From contig CALCVH010000072.1 of assembly GCA_937907585.1 (NCBI GenBank), positions 1 to 18,580 of the forward strand: 18,580 nucleotides of DNA. The letters run 5' to 3'. This document shows, one piece after another, positions 1-8,290 of this stretch. Below the pieces are notes generated by a model. The model searched no databases and was not told the origin of the DNA. It saw only the letters and a program-made list of their open reading frames with translations. The position numbers and the translations under genes were made by a program. This stretch comes from an uncultured Bacillota bacterium. Its GTDB lineage: Bacteria > Bacillota_I > Bacilli_A > Izemoplasmatales > UBA1188. The first letter of the stretch is position 1. Every line of letters starts with the position of its first letter.

Positions 1-2
1 CC

Positions 3-50
3 ATAAGAATGGCTACTTTTAGTATGCGATTATTAAGCCAAATAAAATAA
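3..50 (+). CDS. possible C-terminal tail of a convergent gene (partial)
   Basis: An open frame enters from the left edge and ends at TAA 48-50, directly against the stop of the minus-strand membrane protein. Only 15 residues are visible (ending LLSQIK), too few to recognise a family. It could be chance; a real gene would be convergent with no spacer. Confidence 0.2.
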   Translation: MRMATFSMRLLSQIK

Positions 51-836
51 TTATGAAATTTTACTTGATTTATTTATAGTTGGCTCATTTAATCTAAAGT
101 TATATATTTTAGACATTGATAAAACTATTAATATTTGACTTGGAAGATAGAATGACCATATGAGTCTACCTCCTTTTCCTATTAAATTAGATAAACCAAC
201 ATTTATGTCACAACCGATAAATAATAATAGTCCTATAGTAAATATTAATGAAGTAATGAATCTTGTTTTATCATGTCTTAAAATAATTGTTGAAATCATA
301 GAATCAATAAAGTTCATTACTAGATTAATGAAATAGAATATAGTTACTATATTTAGATAATTAAACATGTCTATAAAAGGCATGATTATTAAACATATAA
401 TAAATGAAATGACTCTAATTCCAATTGATACGTATATTCTATTTTTAGTAAAATTAGTTGAGTAAATAAGCCTTAAAAAATACATTATTTGTACGACTAT
501 AAATGTTGATACACCTAGTTCGAAATATTTACCTAAATATAATAAAAATGTATCTGATACAAAGGTAAATATTAACGCTATTACTACAAATATACTATCT
601 AATCTAGATTGTTTAGAATACCCATCTTTTCTATCCTTTAGTATCTCTAATACAAATGAAGTTATAGAAAAGATGTTTATCAATATTATTGATTCATATT
701 TGATTAATGAATTATTATTTAAAATTGATTTAACCCAATCATCTATCATAAAAGATACGTAAATAAAAAGTTCTAACGCTAGAAACAATGATAAATATAT
801 AATTTTCCCAATCTTAAATAACTTGTTGTTTTTCAT
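51..836 (-). CDS. YhhN-family-like integral membrane protein
   Basis: The 261-residue product is almost wholly hydrophobic, with about eight predicted transmembrane segments. Its pattern recalls the YhhN family (bacterial homologues of TMEM86 lysoplasmalogenase): an SDxxLL segment near residue 95, a following FELG helix with a conserved-looking Q/Y, a late IGCD segment, and a final helix with a QILI motif. In the family these acidic residues sit in the membrane and are thought to matter for vinyl-ether lysophospholipid cleavage; the activity here is inference. The start (ATG at 836) has no obvious Shine-Dalgarno. It lies only 35 bases downstream of the rhodanese-like gene, with a hairpin between them, so it is either read through from that gene or has a cryptic promoter. 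An unrelated multi-pass protein cannot be excluded. Confidence 0.55.
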   Translation of the reverse strand: MKNNKLFKIGKIIYLSLFLALELFIYVSFMIDDWVKSILNNNSLIKYESIILINIFSITSFVLEILKDRKDGYSKQSRLDSIFVVIALIFTFVSDTFLLYLGKYFELGVSTFIVVQIMYFLRLIYSTNFTKNRIYVSIGIRVISFIICLIIMPFIDMFNYLNIVTIFYFINLVMNFIDSMISTIILRHDKTRFITSLIFTIGLLLFIGCDINVGLSNLIGKGGRLIWSFYLPSQILIVLSMSKIYNFRLNEPTINKSSKIS

Positions 837-845
837 ATATAAAGA

Positions 846-870
846 AAATGTGAAGCTAAAACTTCACATT
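846..870 (-). terminator. hairpin after the rhodanese-like gene
   Basis: AATGTGAAG (847-855) and CTTCACATT (862-870) form a perfect 9-bp stem with a 6-base loop. On the minus strand it starts 1 base after the rhodanese stop and is followed by TTTCTTT. It is a modest intrinsic terminator, and may only attenuate because the next minus-strand gene begins 10 bases beyond it. Confidence 0.5.
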
Positions 871-871
871 A

Positions 872-1279
872 TTATTTCTTTTCTCCTTTATATGCATCAT
901 ATCCGCCCTTCATATAGTAAACCATGATAGCGCCATTTCTTACATATGATTTCGCAACTCTATAAGCACTTTTTCCATTTTGATCATATATAAAAATAGG
1001 AATATCTTTTCTGATCATTCCTGATCTTGCGCCACTTCCACCTGGAAAGTTTTTAGCGCCAACCAGTTTTTCTAATTCAAAAGCTTTCGCATTTCTAATA
1101 TCAACGAGTGTGCCTTTTCTTTTAGTATCCATGAATTCTTTGACATCTAATCCTTGAATCTTTGTTTTATCAACCTTTCCTCTTTTGGTTAGGAATAGTC
1201 CAACCAACAAGCCTATTGTTATGGCTAGGAATAGGTAAGTAGGATTAAATTGAGTTGCGTCCGCTAATAATAAATACAT
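872..1279 (-). CDS. membrane-anchored rhodanese-fold protein lacking the catalytic Cys
   Basis: The 135-residue protein has one N-terminal membrane helix (about 15-31) followed by a single rhodanese domain (about 40-132). LVDIRNAKAFE (58-68) matches the conserved D-x-R region, and YMKGGYDAYKG near the end matches the usual LxGGxxxW region. The active-site loop that normally reads Y-C-x-x-G-x-R is YDQNGKSAYR: Asp99 replaces the sulfur-carrying Cys, so sulfurtransferase activity is unlikely. I placed the start at ATG 1279 rather than the upstream GTG at 1288 because AAAGGTGG then sits 5 bases before the ATG; the GTG would overlap it. From memory, Bacillus yqhL, a similar membrane-anchored rhodanese, lies in the same neighbourhood as efp. 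A binding or scaffold role is inference. Confidence 0.75.
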   Translation of the reverse strand: MYLLLADATQFNPTYLFLAITIGLLVGLFLTKRGKVDKTKIQGLDVKEFMDTKRKGTLVDIRNAKAFELEKLVGAKNFPGGSGARSGMIRKDIPIFIYDQNGKSAYRVAKSYVRNGAIMVYYMKGGYDAYKGEKK

Positions 1280-1298
1280 AATAACCACCTTTATGTCT

Positions 1299-1304
1299 AT
1301 TATA
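1299..1304 (-). promoter_or_regulatory. -10 element for the rhodanese-like gene
   Basis: On the minus strand a perfect TATAAT lies about 20 bases before the ATG, with AAAGGTGG between. No good -35 is visible at 16-18 bases, so this is a tentative promoter call. Confidence 0.4.
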
Positions 1305-1368
1305 TACTTTTTTTATTTTTTTACATAATCAAAATTTCTTTATAGGTTTCATCTCCATCATTTAATTA

Positions 1369-1397
1369 TAGACAAAAGACTAATTTTTAGATATAAT
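1369..1397 (+). promoter_or_regulatory. sigma-A-type promoter of efp operon
   Basis: TAGACA (1369-1374) and a perfect TATAAT (1392-1397) are separated by 17 bases. Transcription should start near 1404, giving a ~25-base leader with GGAGG (1419-1423) 5 bases before the efp ATG. It probably drives the whole block to 8230. Confidence 0.75.
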
Positions 1398-1428
1398 TTA
1401 TTTTAGAATAAATTAATCGGAGGTTTTT

Positions 1429-1992
1429 ATGATTAATACTAATGAATTCAAAACTGGTGTTACAATCGCTTTTGATGGAAATATCTACGAAGTATTAGAG
1501 TTCCAACATGTAAAACCAGGAAAGGGTGGAGCTTTTGTTCAAAGCAAGCTTAAAAACTTACGTACTGGCGCAACTATTTCATATACTTTTAACGCAGGCG
1601 TAAAGATTGATACTGCTGAAATCAAAAAGATTCCAATGAGCTATATTTATGATAATGGTGATAACGCTGTATTCATGGATAACGAAACATATGAACAAGT
1701 AGAAATGCCTAAATCACAAATCGCCTATGAACTTCAATTCTTAACATTAGGTGGAAACGCATTAGTTAGATTCTATGAAAATGAAGTTTTAGGTATCATT
1801 TTACCTGATAAAATGGTTCTTGAAGTTACTGATACTCCTCCAGGAGAAAAAGGTAATAGCGCAACTAATACACAAAAGGAAGCCACTCTTGAAACTGGAT
1901 TAAAGATTAGAGTTCCTATGTTCATCAACAACGGCGAAAAGATCGTTGTAAATACAACTACAGGTAAATACGACTCAAGAGCTAAGGAATAG
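1429..1992 (+). CDS. efp: elongation factor P
   Basis: A full-length 187-residue EF-P binds the ribosome between the P and E sites and relieves stalling at proline stretches. The N-terminal KOW-like domain carries the loop HVKPGKGGAFV, with Lys32 at the tip position that is modified in many bacteria. Two OB-fold domains follow: the middle one starts near 66, and the C-terminal one contains TPPGEKGNSATNTQKEATLETG, the usual family signature. GGAGG precedes the ATG by 5 bases. It is first in the operon, behind its own promoter, and 12 bases before the CNNM gene. No recognisable modification enzyme (EpmA/B, EarP or YmfI-like) is in the window. Confidence 0.97.
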   Translation: MINTNEFKTGVTIAFDGNIYEVLEFQHVKPGKGGAFVQSKLKNLRTGATISYTFNAGVKIDTAEIKKIPMSYIYDNGDNAVFMDNETYEQVEMPKSQIAYELQFLTLGGNALVRFYENEVLGIILPDKMVLEVTDTPPGEKGNSATNTQKEATLETGLKIRVPMFINNGEKIVVNTTTGKYDSRAKE

Positions 1993-2004
1993 TTATTTAA
2001 TATA

Positions 2005-3384
2005 ATGGACCCTCTTATATGTAATATATTGGCTATAAACTGGGGAATTACCTCAATTTATGCAGGAATTATTATATTGCTTCTAATTTGTTCATCTTTC
2101 TTTTCTAAGTCAGAAACTGTGTTTTCCAGCGTTTCTAAAGCAAAGCTTATGACTTACATAGATGAAAACAAAAAAGGAGCTCGTAAGGCTTTATGGCTCG
2201 CAGATAACTTCGATAAAGTATTATCAGTATTATTAGTTGGAAATAACTTAGTAAACATTGCTATATCAACATTAGGCTTAAGACTTTTCTTAGGTCTTTT
2301 CGAATATGATGGCTCATATGTTGATGTTATCAACACTGTCGCAATCACAATTATAGTCCTTATCTTTGGTGAAATATTACCTAAATCTAGAGGTAAATCT
2401 AATCCAGAAAAATATGCGCTTAAATCTTCTGGATTCTTATATGTTATTGTTAAGATATTAACCCCAATCTCATATCCATTCTATAAAATGAATAAACTCA
2501 CTATGAGCGATGATACTGAAGAATCTGAAAATATATCATCAGATGATTTAGAGAATATCATTGATACTATGGAAGAAGAAGGAGAGATAGATTCTAAAGA
2601 AGCTGATATGCTTCAAAAAGTCTTGGATTTAAATGAAGTAGATGTTAAAGACATCATGACTCCAAGAGTTGACTGCGTCTATTTAGATATTAATTCACCT
2701 ATTGATGAAGTTAAAAAATGTTTCTTCCAAAATCAGTATTCTAGAGTACCTGTCTATAAAGATTCTATAGATCATATTGTAGGTGTGCTATTTGAAAAAG
2801 ATTTCTTTAAAGAATATATAGTTAACCCTAAATTATCATCTATTAAAAGACTTCTTCAAAAGCCTGTATATGTAGTTGGATCTATGCGCGCAGATGATCT
2901 TTTAACACTATTTAGGAAAAAGAAAAATCATCTCGCTATAGTAGTTGATGAATATGGTGGATTTGATGGTGTTGTTACTATGGAAGACTGTCTAGAAGAG
3001 TTAGTTGGTGAAATATTTGATGAACATGATGATGTTCCTGTAACTATCAAAAAAATAGGAGAAAATAAATACGAAGTATCAGGTGATTTAGAAATAGAGA
3101 ATCTATTTGATTATTTTGATATCGAAGGTGAAATTGAAACTGACGCAACAACTGTAGGTGGTTTAGTTCAAGAACTTCTTGAAAGACTTCCTGAAGTAGG
3201 CGATAGCGTTCAAATAAAAGTGGTTTCAAAAGTTATTTATAATGAGATAGATTCTGAAGAAGGAATCGAATATAAATTATTAGTATTCACTGTAAAAGAC
3301 ATTGAACAAAATCGTATTACTACTGTTGAATTAGATTTGTTTGACATAGATAATGTTGAGGAGACTCAAAAAGAAAATGAATAA
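2005..3384 (+). CDS. CNNM/CorC-type membrane transporter with CBS pair
   Basis: The 459-residue protein follows the hemolysin C/CNNM architecture. An N-terminal DUF21 membrane domain (about 15-165) contains SKSETVFSS, GNNLVNIAISTLG and GEILPKS (from Gly121). An acidic linker and a tandem CBS pair follow (about 205-330), starting at the conserved MTPR (218-221). A C-terminal CorC_HlyC domain (about 350-435) contains VTMEDCLEELVGEIFDEHDD just before it. Family members export Mg2+ or Co2+, gated by nucleotide binding to the CBS pair; the ion here is not determined. The ATG at 2005 has only a distant AAGGA upstream, so translation is probably coupled to efp. The sirtuin start lies inside its 3' end. 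Confidence 0.9.
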   Translation: MDPLICNILAINWGITSIYAGIIILLLICSSFFSKSETVFSSVSKAKLMTYIDENKKGARKALWLADNFDKVLSVLLVGNNLVNIAISTLGLRLFLGLFEYDGSYVDVINTVAITIIVLIFGEILPKSRGKSNPEKYALKSSGFLYVIVKILTPISYPFYKMNKLTMSDDTEESENISSDDLENIIDTMEEEGEIDSKEADMLQKVLDLNEVDVKDIMTPRVDCVYLDINSPIDEVKKCFFQNQYSRVPVYKDSIDHIVGVLFEKDFFKEYIVNPKLSSIKRLLQKPVYVVGSMRADDLLTLFRKKKNHLAIVVDEYGGFDGVVTMEDCLEELVGEIFDEHDDVPVTIKKIGENKYEVSGDLEIENLFDYFDIEGEIETDATTVGGLVQELLERLPEVGDSVQIKVVSKVIYNEIDSEEGIEYKLLVFTVKDIEQNRITTVELDLFDIDNVEETQKENE

Positions 3385-4102
3385 AATAGATATTTTAAGG
3401 GATATAATACTAAATTCTAAACATTTAGTTTTCTTTGGCGGCGCTGGTGTTTCAACCGCATCCAATATTCCAGATTTTAGAAGTTCAAAAGGTATCTATA
3501 ATGAGAAATACGGAAATATTCCAATTGAATCTATTATTTCTCATTCTTTTTTCGTTAGTCATCCTGATATTTTCTATAGTGTATATAAAGATAAACTTTG
3601 TTTTCCTAACGCCTTACCAAATGATTGTCATTTGGTATTAGCGAAATTAGAAAAGATGGGAATACTAAAATCTGTTATCACACAAAATATTGATGATTTA
3701 CACGAGAAAGCAGGAACTAAAAACATATATAAACTTCATGGATCTATAACTATCAATCACTGCGTAAAATGTCATAAAGAATATCCATTATCATATGTTT
3801 TAAATAGTAAAGGTGTGCCTTACTGTGAAGACTGTGGTTCAATCGTTAAACCAGATGTGGTCTTATATGAAGAACCGCTTGATTATAATACAGTTAATGG
3901 CGCTATTAGCGAGATTAAAAAAGCTGATACCTTAATTATTGGTGGGACATCTTTAGTAGTTTATCCTGCCGCATATTATTTAGAATATTTTAAAGGTAAA
4001 AACCTTGTCATTATCAATATGAGTAAAACATCTAAAGATAGTGACGCAACACTAGTTATTAATGATGATATCGCTAAAGTATTTAGGGAGTTAAATATAT
4101 GA
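3377..4102 (+). CDS. Sir2-family NAD-dependent protein deacylase (sirtuin)
   Basis: The 241-residue product has the complete sirtuin core. GAGVSTASNIPDFRS (22-36) and TQNIDDLHEKAG (102-113) bind NAD and the acyl substrate, with His121 in KLHGS as catalytic base. Cys129, Cys132, Cys150 and Cys153 form the structural zinc site. A late GGTSLVVYPA segment matches the NAD-ribose-binding region. It removes acyl groups from lysines, giving O-acyl-ADP-ribose and nicotinamide. I chose ATG 3377 over the in-frame ATG at 3353: the family core starts soon after it and GAGGAG (3358-3363) lies upstream, though 13 bases is a long spacing. It overlaps the CNNM stop by 8 bases, so coupling is likely. No acetyltransferase or acetyl-CoA synthetase is nearby to suggest its target. 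Confidence 0.93.
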   Translation: MNKIDILRDIILNSKHLVFFGGAGVSTASNIPDFRSSKGIYNEKYGNIPIESIISHSFFVSHPDIFYSVYKDKLCFPNALPNDCHLVLAKLEKMGILKSVITQNIDDLHEKAGTKNIYKLHGSITINHCVKCHKEYPLSYVLNSKGVPYCEDCGSIVKPDVVLYEEPLDYNTVNGAISEIKKADTLIIGGTSLVVYPAAYYLEYFKGKNLVIINMSKTSKDSDATLVINDDIAKVFRELNI

Positions 4103-4350
4103 TATTATCAATTATTTCATTTTTATCAGAAAACCTATATTACATGGTTTTAACTGGCGTAATAATCATGTTGGTAGTTTCATTCATCATCGCAACTATC
4201 AAAATGAAAAAACAAAAAAACGCCATTGATGAAGAAAGAAAAAAGAATGAAATACAGGCTCCTAAATCTAAGAAGAGATTCGTTCAAGGAACCATAATTT
4301 CTAAACAAGAAATAATTACCCCAAATGAAGGAGAAATAAAAAATGAATAA
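4099..4350 (+). CDS. small single-pass membrane protein, unknown function
   Basis: I do not recognise this 83-residue protein. It has one strong membrane helix (about 13-35) and then a lysine-rich cytoplasmic tail with KMKKQKN, an acidic/basic stretch and KSKKRF. Orientation by the positive-inside rule is N-out, C-in. It overlaps the sirtuin stop by 4 bases (ATGA) and glmU by 8, and GGGAG lies 9 bases before its ATG, so it is a genuine translated gene. Its 3' end also carries the glmU ribosome-binding site. The position suggests a membrane-linked accessory to its neighbours, but no function can be assigned. Confidence 0.75.
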   Translation: MILSIISFLSENLYYMVLTGVIIMLVVSFIIATIKMKKQKNAIDEERKKNEIQAPKSKKRFVQGTIISKQEIITPNEGEIKNE

Positions 4351-5746
4351 CGCTATTATATTATCAGCGGGAAAAGGCTCAAGAATGAAGTCTGAGCTTC
4401 CAAAAGGCGCATTTAAAGTATTATATAGACCAATGGTTGTATATTCTGTAGTCGCTTTAAGAGAAGCTGGATTCGATAAAATAAACGTTGTTGTAGGACA
4501 CAAAAAAGAAGTTATAGAAGAGATATTACAGGGATTTGACTGTGTATTCAGTGTCCAAGAAGTATTAAATGGCACAGCTAAGGCTGTAGAATCTGCGAAA
4601 GAAAACTTAATAAATGAAGATGGCAATACAGTAATTCTTCCTGTAGATATGCCTCTAATTACTAAAAATCTATTATTAGAATTAACTCAATATCATGAAG
4701 AATCAGGTAATGATTTAACTGTTTTATCTTCTATAGTAGATAATCCATTCTCATATGGAAGAATTGTAAGAGATAAATTTGGAAACTTTGTCGCTATAAA
4801 AGAAGAGTTAGAAGCGACTTCAGAAGAAAAGATGATAAAGGAAGTAAATAGTGGTGTATATATGGTTAATAATAAACTACTATTCGATGCTTTATCAAAG
4901 GTAAAAAACAATAATAAAAAAGGAGAATACTATTTAACTGATATAGTATCTATCCTTAAATCACAAAAATGTAAAGTTGGTTCATATATCTATAAAGAAC
5001 CAGATGAGATAACAGGAGTTAATGACCTTAAAACTTTAGCGCACGCTGAAACAATCTTGCGTAGAAGAATCAATGAAGATTTAATGGATCAAGGTATCTA
5101 TATCGTTAATCCTGATACAGTCACTATTGGTCCAGATGTCATAATTGAACATGATGTTACAATTTTGCCTAATACATATATTTATGGTCAAAGTAGAATA
5201 GGACAAGGTTCTAAAATAGGACCTAATTCAGAACTAATTAACGCTGATATCCATAATAATGTAACAGTCGCTCATTCAATAGTAAGAGACTCAGTTGTAA
5301 TGGATAACGCTATTGTTGGTCCATTTGCGCATATTAGAAACCATACTGTAGTAGGACAAAACGGTTTAGTTGGTAACTATGTAGAAGTTAAAAACACTAC
5401 AATTGGCGAAAACACTAAGGCAGCTCACTTAGCTTATATTGGTGATGCGGAAATTGGAAAAGATGTTAATTTTGGTTGTGGATCAATTACTGTTAACTAT
5501 GATGGAACTAAGAAATGGAAAACAAAGATTGGCGATAATGCGTTTATAGGCGCATCTTCTAATTTGATTGCGCCAATAGAAATAGAAAGAGGCGCAACTA
5601 TTATCGCAGGATCTACTATTTCTAAAAACGTTCCTGAAGGCGCGATGGCTATCGCTAGACCAACGCAGTTAAACACAAAGAACTATGCGACTATAATTAA
5701 ACAAAGAGAAGAGACTAGAGACAAAAACAAAAAGGTAGAAAATTAG
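4343..5746 (+). CDS. glmU: bifunctional UDP-GlcNAc pyrophosphorylase / GlcN-1-P acetyltransferase
   Basis: The 467-residue protein makes UDP-N-acetylglucosamine, the precursor for peptidoglycan and surface glycans. The N-terminal uridylyltransferase domain (1 to about 235) carries LSAGKGSRMKSELPK (7-21), the NGTAKAV nucleotide-binding segment and PVDMPL, whose Asp is the metal ligand. A left-handed beta-helix of hexapeptide repeats (about 250-455) forms the acetyltransferase domain; His362 in AAHLAYIGDAEIG is the expected catalytic base, and the NYDGTKKWKT loop is typical. AAGGAGA sits 9 bases before the ATG. The usual LPKVLH segment reads LPKGAFKVL, a local divergence with the length preserved. 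It overlaps the small membrane gene and lies 13 bases before the peptidase gene. Confidence 0.95.
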   Translation: MNNAIILSAGKGSRMKSELPKGAFKVLYRPMVVYSVVALREAGFDKINVVVGHKKEVIEEILQGFDCVFSVQEVLNGTAKAVESAKENLINEDGNTVILPVDMPLITKNLLLELTQYHEESGNDLTVLSSIVDNPFSYGRIVRDKFGNFVAIKEELEATSEEKMIKEVNSGVYMVNNKLLFDALSKVKNNNKKGEYYLTDIVSILKSQKCKVGSYIYKEPDEITGVNDLKTLAHAETILRRRINEDLMDQGIYIVNPDTVTIGPDVIIEHDVTILPNTYIYGQSRIGQGSKIGPNSELINADIHNNVTVAHSIVRDSVVMDNAIVGPFAHIRNHTVVGQNGLVGNYVEVKNTTIGENTKAAHLAYIGDAEIGKDVNFGCGSITVNYDGTKKWKTKIGDNAFIGASSNLIAPIEIERGATIIAGSTISKNVPEGAMAIARPTQLNTKNYATIIKQREETRDKNKKVEN

Positions 5747-5759
5747 ATGCGGTGTAGAT

Positions 5760-7529
5760 ATGAAAGTGGTAGATAAGTTAAACAAGTTAAGAGAATTAAT
5801 GAAGAAGAATAAATTAGATGCGTATATCATTTTAAACGCTGATATGCATTCTTCTGAATATGTTAATAAATACTATAAAGAAAGATCTTTTATGTCATCT
5901 TTTGATGGATCTAATGGTACTATGATTGTTACTAAAGATAGCGCATATCTATGGACTGATGGAAGATATTTCTTACAGGCAGAAATAGACTTAAAAGATA
6001 CCACTATATCTTTAATGAAGATGGGTACAGAAGGATATCCATCTATAGAAGAGTTCATAGAAAATAATTTAAAGAATAAGACTATTGGATTAAATGGATC
6101 CTATGTTTCATATGATTTTGTTGAAGGAATTAAGAAGACTTCTAAAGTAGTATCTAATATAGATTTAATAGATGAGATATGGACTGACAAGGGCGAATTA
6201 GAAACATCTAGAATTTGGATGATGCCTATTAGTTTATCTGGAGAATCAACATCTAGTAAACTCTCTAGAGTAAGAGAAGAACTAAAGAAAGATAACGCAT
6301 CATTACTTTTAACAAATATAGATGATATCGCTTGGCTTTATAATTTAAGAGGAAACGACCTTCCTATCACTCCAGTATTTTTATCATTTGCGTATATAAC
6401 TAGCGAAGATAGCTATATCTTCTTAAATTCTAATAAGTTAAATGAGGACAGCAGAATTAATCTAGTAGAATCTAATACAATTATCTATGAATATGATGAA
6501 ATATTACCATTCCTAAATAAATTAAAAAATGAAACTATCCTTGTTTCATTTAAGAATACTAACTATTCATTTATTGACGCAATTAAGGATAACAATAAAC
6601 TAATCAATAAAGTTTCACCTACAGTTTTAATGAAAGCTATTAAAAATGAAACTGAAATTGAAAACAATATCGATGTTCATATATCTGATGGCCTCGCAGT
6701 ATTCAGGTATATGAAATATGTAAAAGAAAATTATCCTAAAGTAGAAATGGATGAATATTCTTTAGCTTTAAAAGTTCTTGAATATAGAAAGATGGATCCT
6801 CGATTCTATGAAGTATCATTTGATTCTATATCATCTTGGAATGAAAATGGCGCAATTGTCCACTATGAACCTACAAAAGAATCATCTAAGAAATTTAGTG
6901 GTAGTGGATTCGCTCTACTTGATAGTGGTGGACAATATATGGGTGGCACAACTGATATCACAAGAACTATCGCTCTAGGTGATATTACTCAAGAAATGAA
7001 GCATCATTACACTTTAGTTCTTAAAAGTCATATAGACGTATCTATGTGTAAATTTAAAAAAGGAACTAGTGGAATGAATATCGATATGTTAGCGAGAGCG
7101 CCATTCTGGAAAGAAGGATTAGATTATAATCATGGTACAGGCCACGGAGTAGGATACATGCTTAACGTTCATGAAGCACCTAATGGATTAAGATATAAAA
7201 TGGTTCCTGAAAGAAGCGATAGTGCACTAACAGTACCTGGAATGATCTGTTCAATTGAACCAGGAATCTATTTAAGTGGTAAATATGGTATAAGAATAGA
7301 AAATGAAATATTATGTGTTCCATATTTAAAGAATGAATATGGTGAGTTCTATCAATTTAAAACTATCACATATTGTCCATATGATTTAGACGCAGTACTA
7401 GTAGATGAGTTAACTATAGATGAAAAGAATTGGCTAAATGATTACCATAAAATGGTATATGACGCCTTATCTAAAATCTGTGAAAAAGATGAATTAGATT
7501 ACTTAAAACATGTAACAAGAAGAATATAA
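5760..7529 (+). CDS. Xaa-Pro aminopeptidase, M24B family
   Basis: The 589-residue length fits the long three-domain aminopeptidase P group: two creatinase-like N-terminal domains (about 5-130 and 150-300), a pita-bread M24 catalytic domain (about 310-525) and a C-terminal cap. Metal ligands are recognisable as Asp388 (LLDSGGQY), Asp399 (TTDITRT), the histidines of HGTGHGVG (458 and 462), Glu500 (SIEPGIY) and Glu514 (RIENEI). It removes an N-terminal residue preceding proline in the cytoplasm, feeding peptide use. There is no signal peptide. The ribosome-binding site is weak. Its stop shares one base with the nrdG start (TAATG). Together with the M32 carboxypeptidase downstream, the window points to an organism that draws on peptides. 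Confidence 0.92.
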   Translation: MKVVDKLNKLRELMKKNKLDAYIILNADMHSSEYVNKYYKERSFMSSFDGSNGTMIVTKDSAYLWTDGRYFLQAEIDLKDTTISLMKMGTEGYPSIEEFIENNLKNKTIGLNGSYVSYDFVEGIKKTSKVVSNIDLIDEIWTDKGELETSRIWMMPISLSGESTSSKLSRVREELKKDNASLLLTNIDDIAWLYNLRGNDLPITPVFLSFAYITSEDSYIFLNSNKLNEDSRINLVESNTIIYEYDEILPFLNKLKNETILVSFKNTNYSFIDAIKDNNKLINKVSPTVLMKAIKNETEIENNIDVHISDGLAVFRYMKYVKENYPKVEMDEYSLALKVLEYRKMDPRFYEVSFDSISSWNENGAIVHYEPTKESSKKFSGSGFALLDSGGQYMGGTTDITRTIALGDITQEMKHHYTLVLKSHIDVSMCKFKKGTSGMNIDMLARAPFWKEGLDYNHGTGHGVGYMLNVHEAPNGLRYKMVPERSDSALTVPGMICSIEPGIYLSGKYGIRIENEILCVPYLKNEYGEFYQFKTITYCPYDLDAVLVDELTIDEKNWLNDYHKMVYDALSKICEKDELDYLKHVTRRI

Positions 7530-8230
7530 TGATTATTATTGGTTTTGAAAAAATATCTTTAGTAAATTTTGATAATGAGGTTAGCGCAACCATCTTCCTA
7601 AATGGTTGTAATTTTAGGTGTCCATTTTGTCACAACTATGAATTTGTTGTGCCAACAGGAGAAGACTTTAAAACCTATACACAAGAAGAAATATTAGATT
7701 ATCTAAATAAAAGAAAAGGCTTATTATCAGCTGTAGTTATTACAGGTGGAGAACCTACCTGTAATAAGGATTTAAAAGATTTCATTATCAAGATTAAAGA
7801 TTTAGGATATAAGATTAAACTTGATACAAATGGTTCACATCCTGATATGGTTATAGAACTATTTAAAGAAGGTTTAATTGACTATGTTGCAATAGATATT
7901 AAGAACTCAAAAGAAGAATATTCTAAAACTATCGGACTAAATAATTACAACACTAACGATATAGAAAAAATGGTCTCATTCTTATTAGATAATAACTATG
8001 ATTATGAATTTAGAACCACTATGATGGATGGATTCCATACTATAGAATCCATTACAAAAATGGGAGAATGGATAAAAGGCGCAAAAAGATTGTTCCTTCA
8101 AAAATTTGAAGTTAGTGAATATGTTCCAGATAAAACACTAAAGCCAATAGAAAAAGAAAAAGCTCTAAAATATAAAAATATACTAGAAAAATATGTTAAA
8201 TCAGTATCCTTAAGAGGATATGATGGTTAA
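7529..8230 (+). CDS. nrdG: anaerobic ribonucleotide reductase activase, radical SAM
   Basis: This 233-residue radical SAM protein has the cluster motif C27-x3-C31-x2-C34 (GCNFRCPFC), with flanking segments typical of the NrdG2-type activase. VVITGGEPTCNKDL matches the GGE motif for SAM binding, and KLDTNG the next strand. It uses a 4Fe-4S cluster and S-adenosylmethionine to install the glycyl radical on NrdD. The gene ends the efp operon rather than lying beside nrdD; the two are convergent, with a shared terminator and the flavoprotein gene between them. Pyruvate-formate-lyase activase is a close alternative, but the presence of nrdD nearby and the fold details favour NrdG. Confidence 0.88.
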   Translation: MIIIGFEKISLVNFDNEVSATIFLNGCNFRCPFCHNYEFVVPTGEDFKTYTQEEILDYLNKRKGLLSAVVITGGEPTCNKDLKDFIIKIKDLGYKIKLDTNGSHPDMVIELFKEGLIDYVAIDIKNSKEEYSKTIGLNNYNTNDIEKMVSFLLDNNYDYEFRTTMMDGFHTIESITKMGEWIKGAKRLFLQKFEVSEYVPDKTLKPIEKEKALKYKNILEKYVKSVSLRGYDG

Positions 8231-8245
8231 TCATTATTGATATAT

Positions 8246-8272
8246 AAAAGGATGTCGCTTGACATCCTTTTT
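8246..8272. terminator. bidirectional intrinsic terminator between nrdG and the flavoprotein gene
   Basis: AAAAGGATGTC (8246-8256) pairs perfectly with GACATCCTTTT (8261-8271) around a GCTT loop. T-runs are present on both strands, fitting the two convergent transcripts that end here. Confidence 0.9.
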
Positions 8273-8290
8273 AAACCCAATCATATATGA

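Noticed and set aside
4180..4626. A 148-codon minus-strand open frame
   Set aside because: It is the reverse of the small membrane gene and glmU, both strongly supported; its product has no family look.
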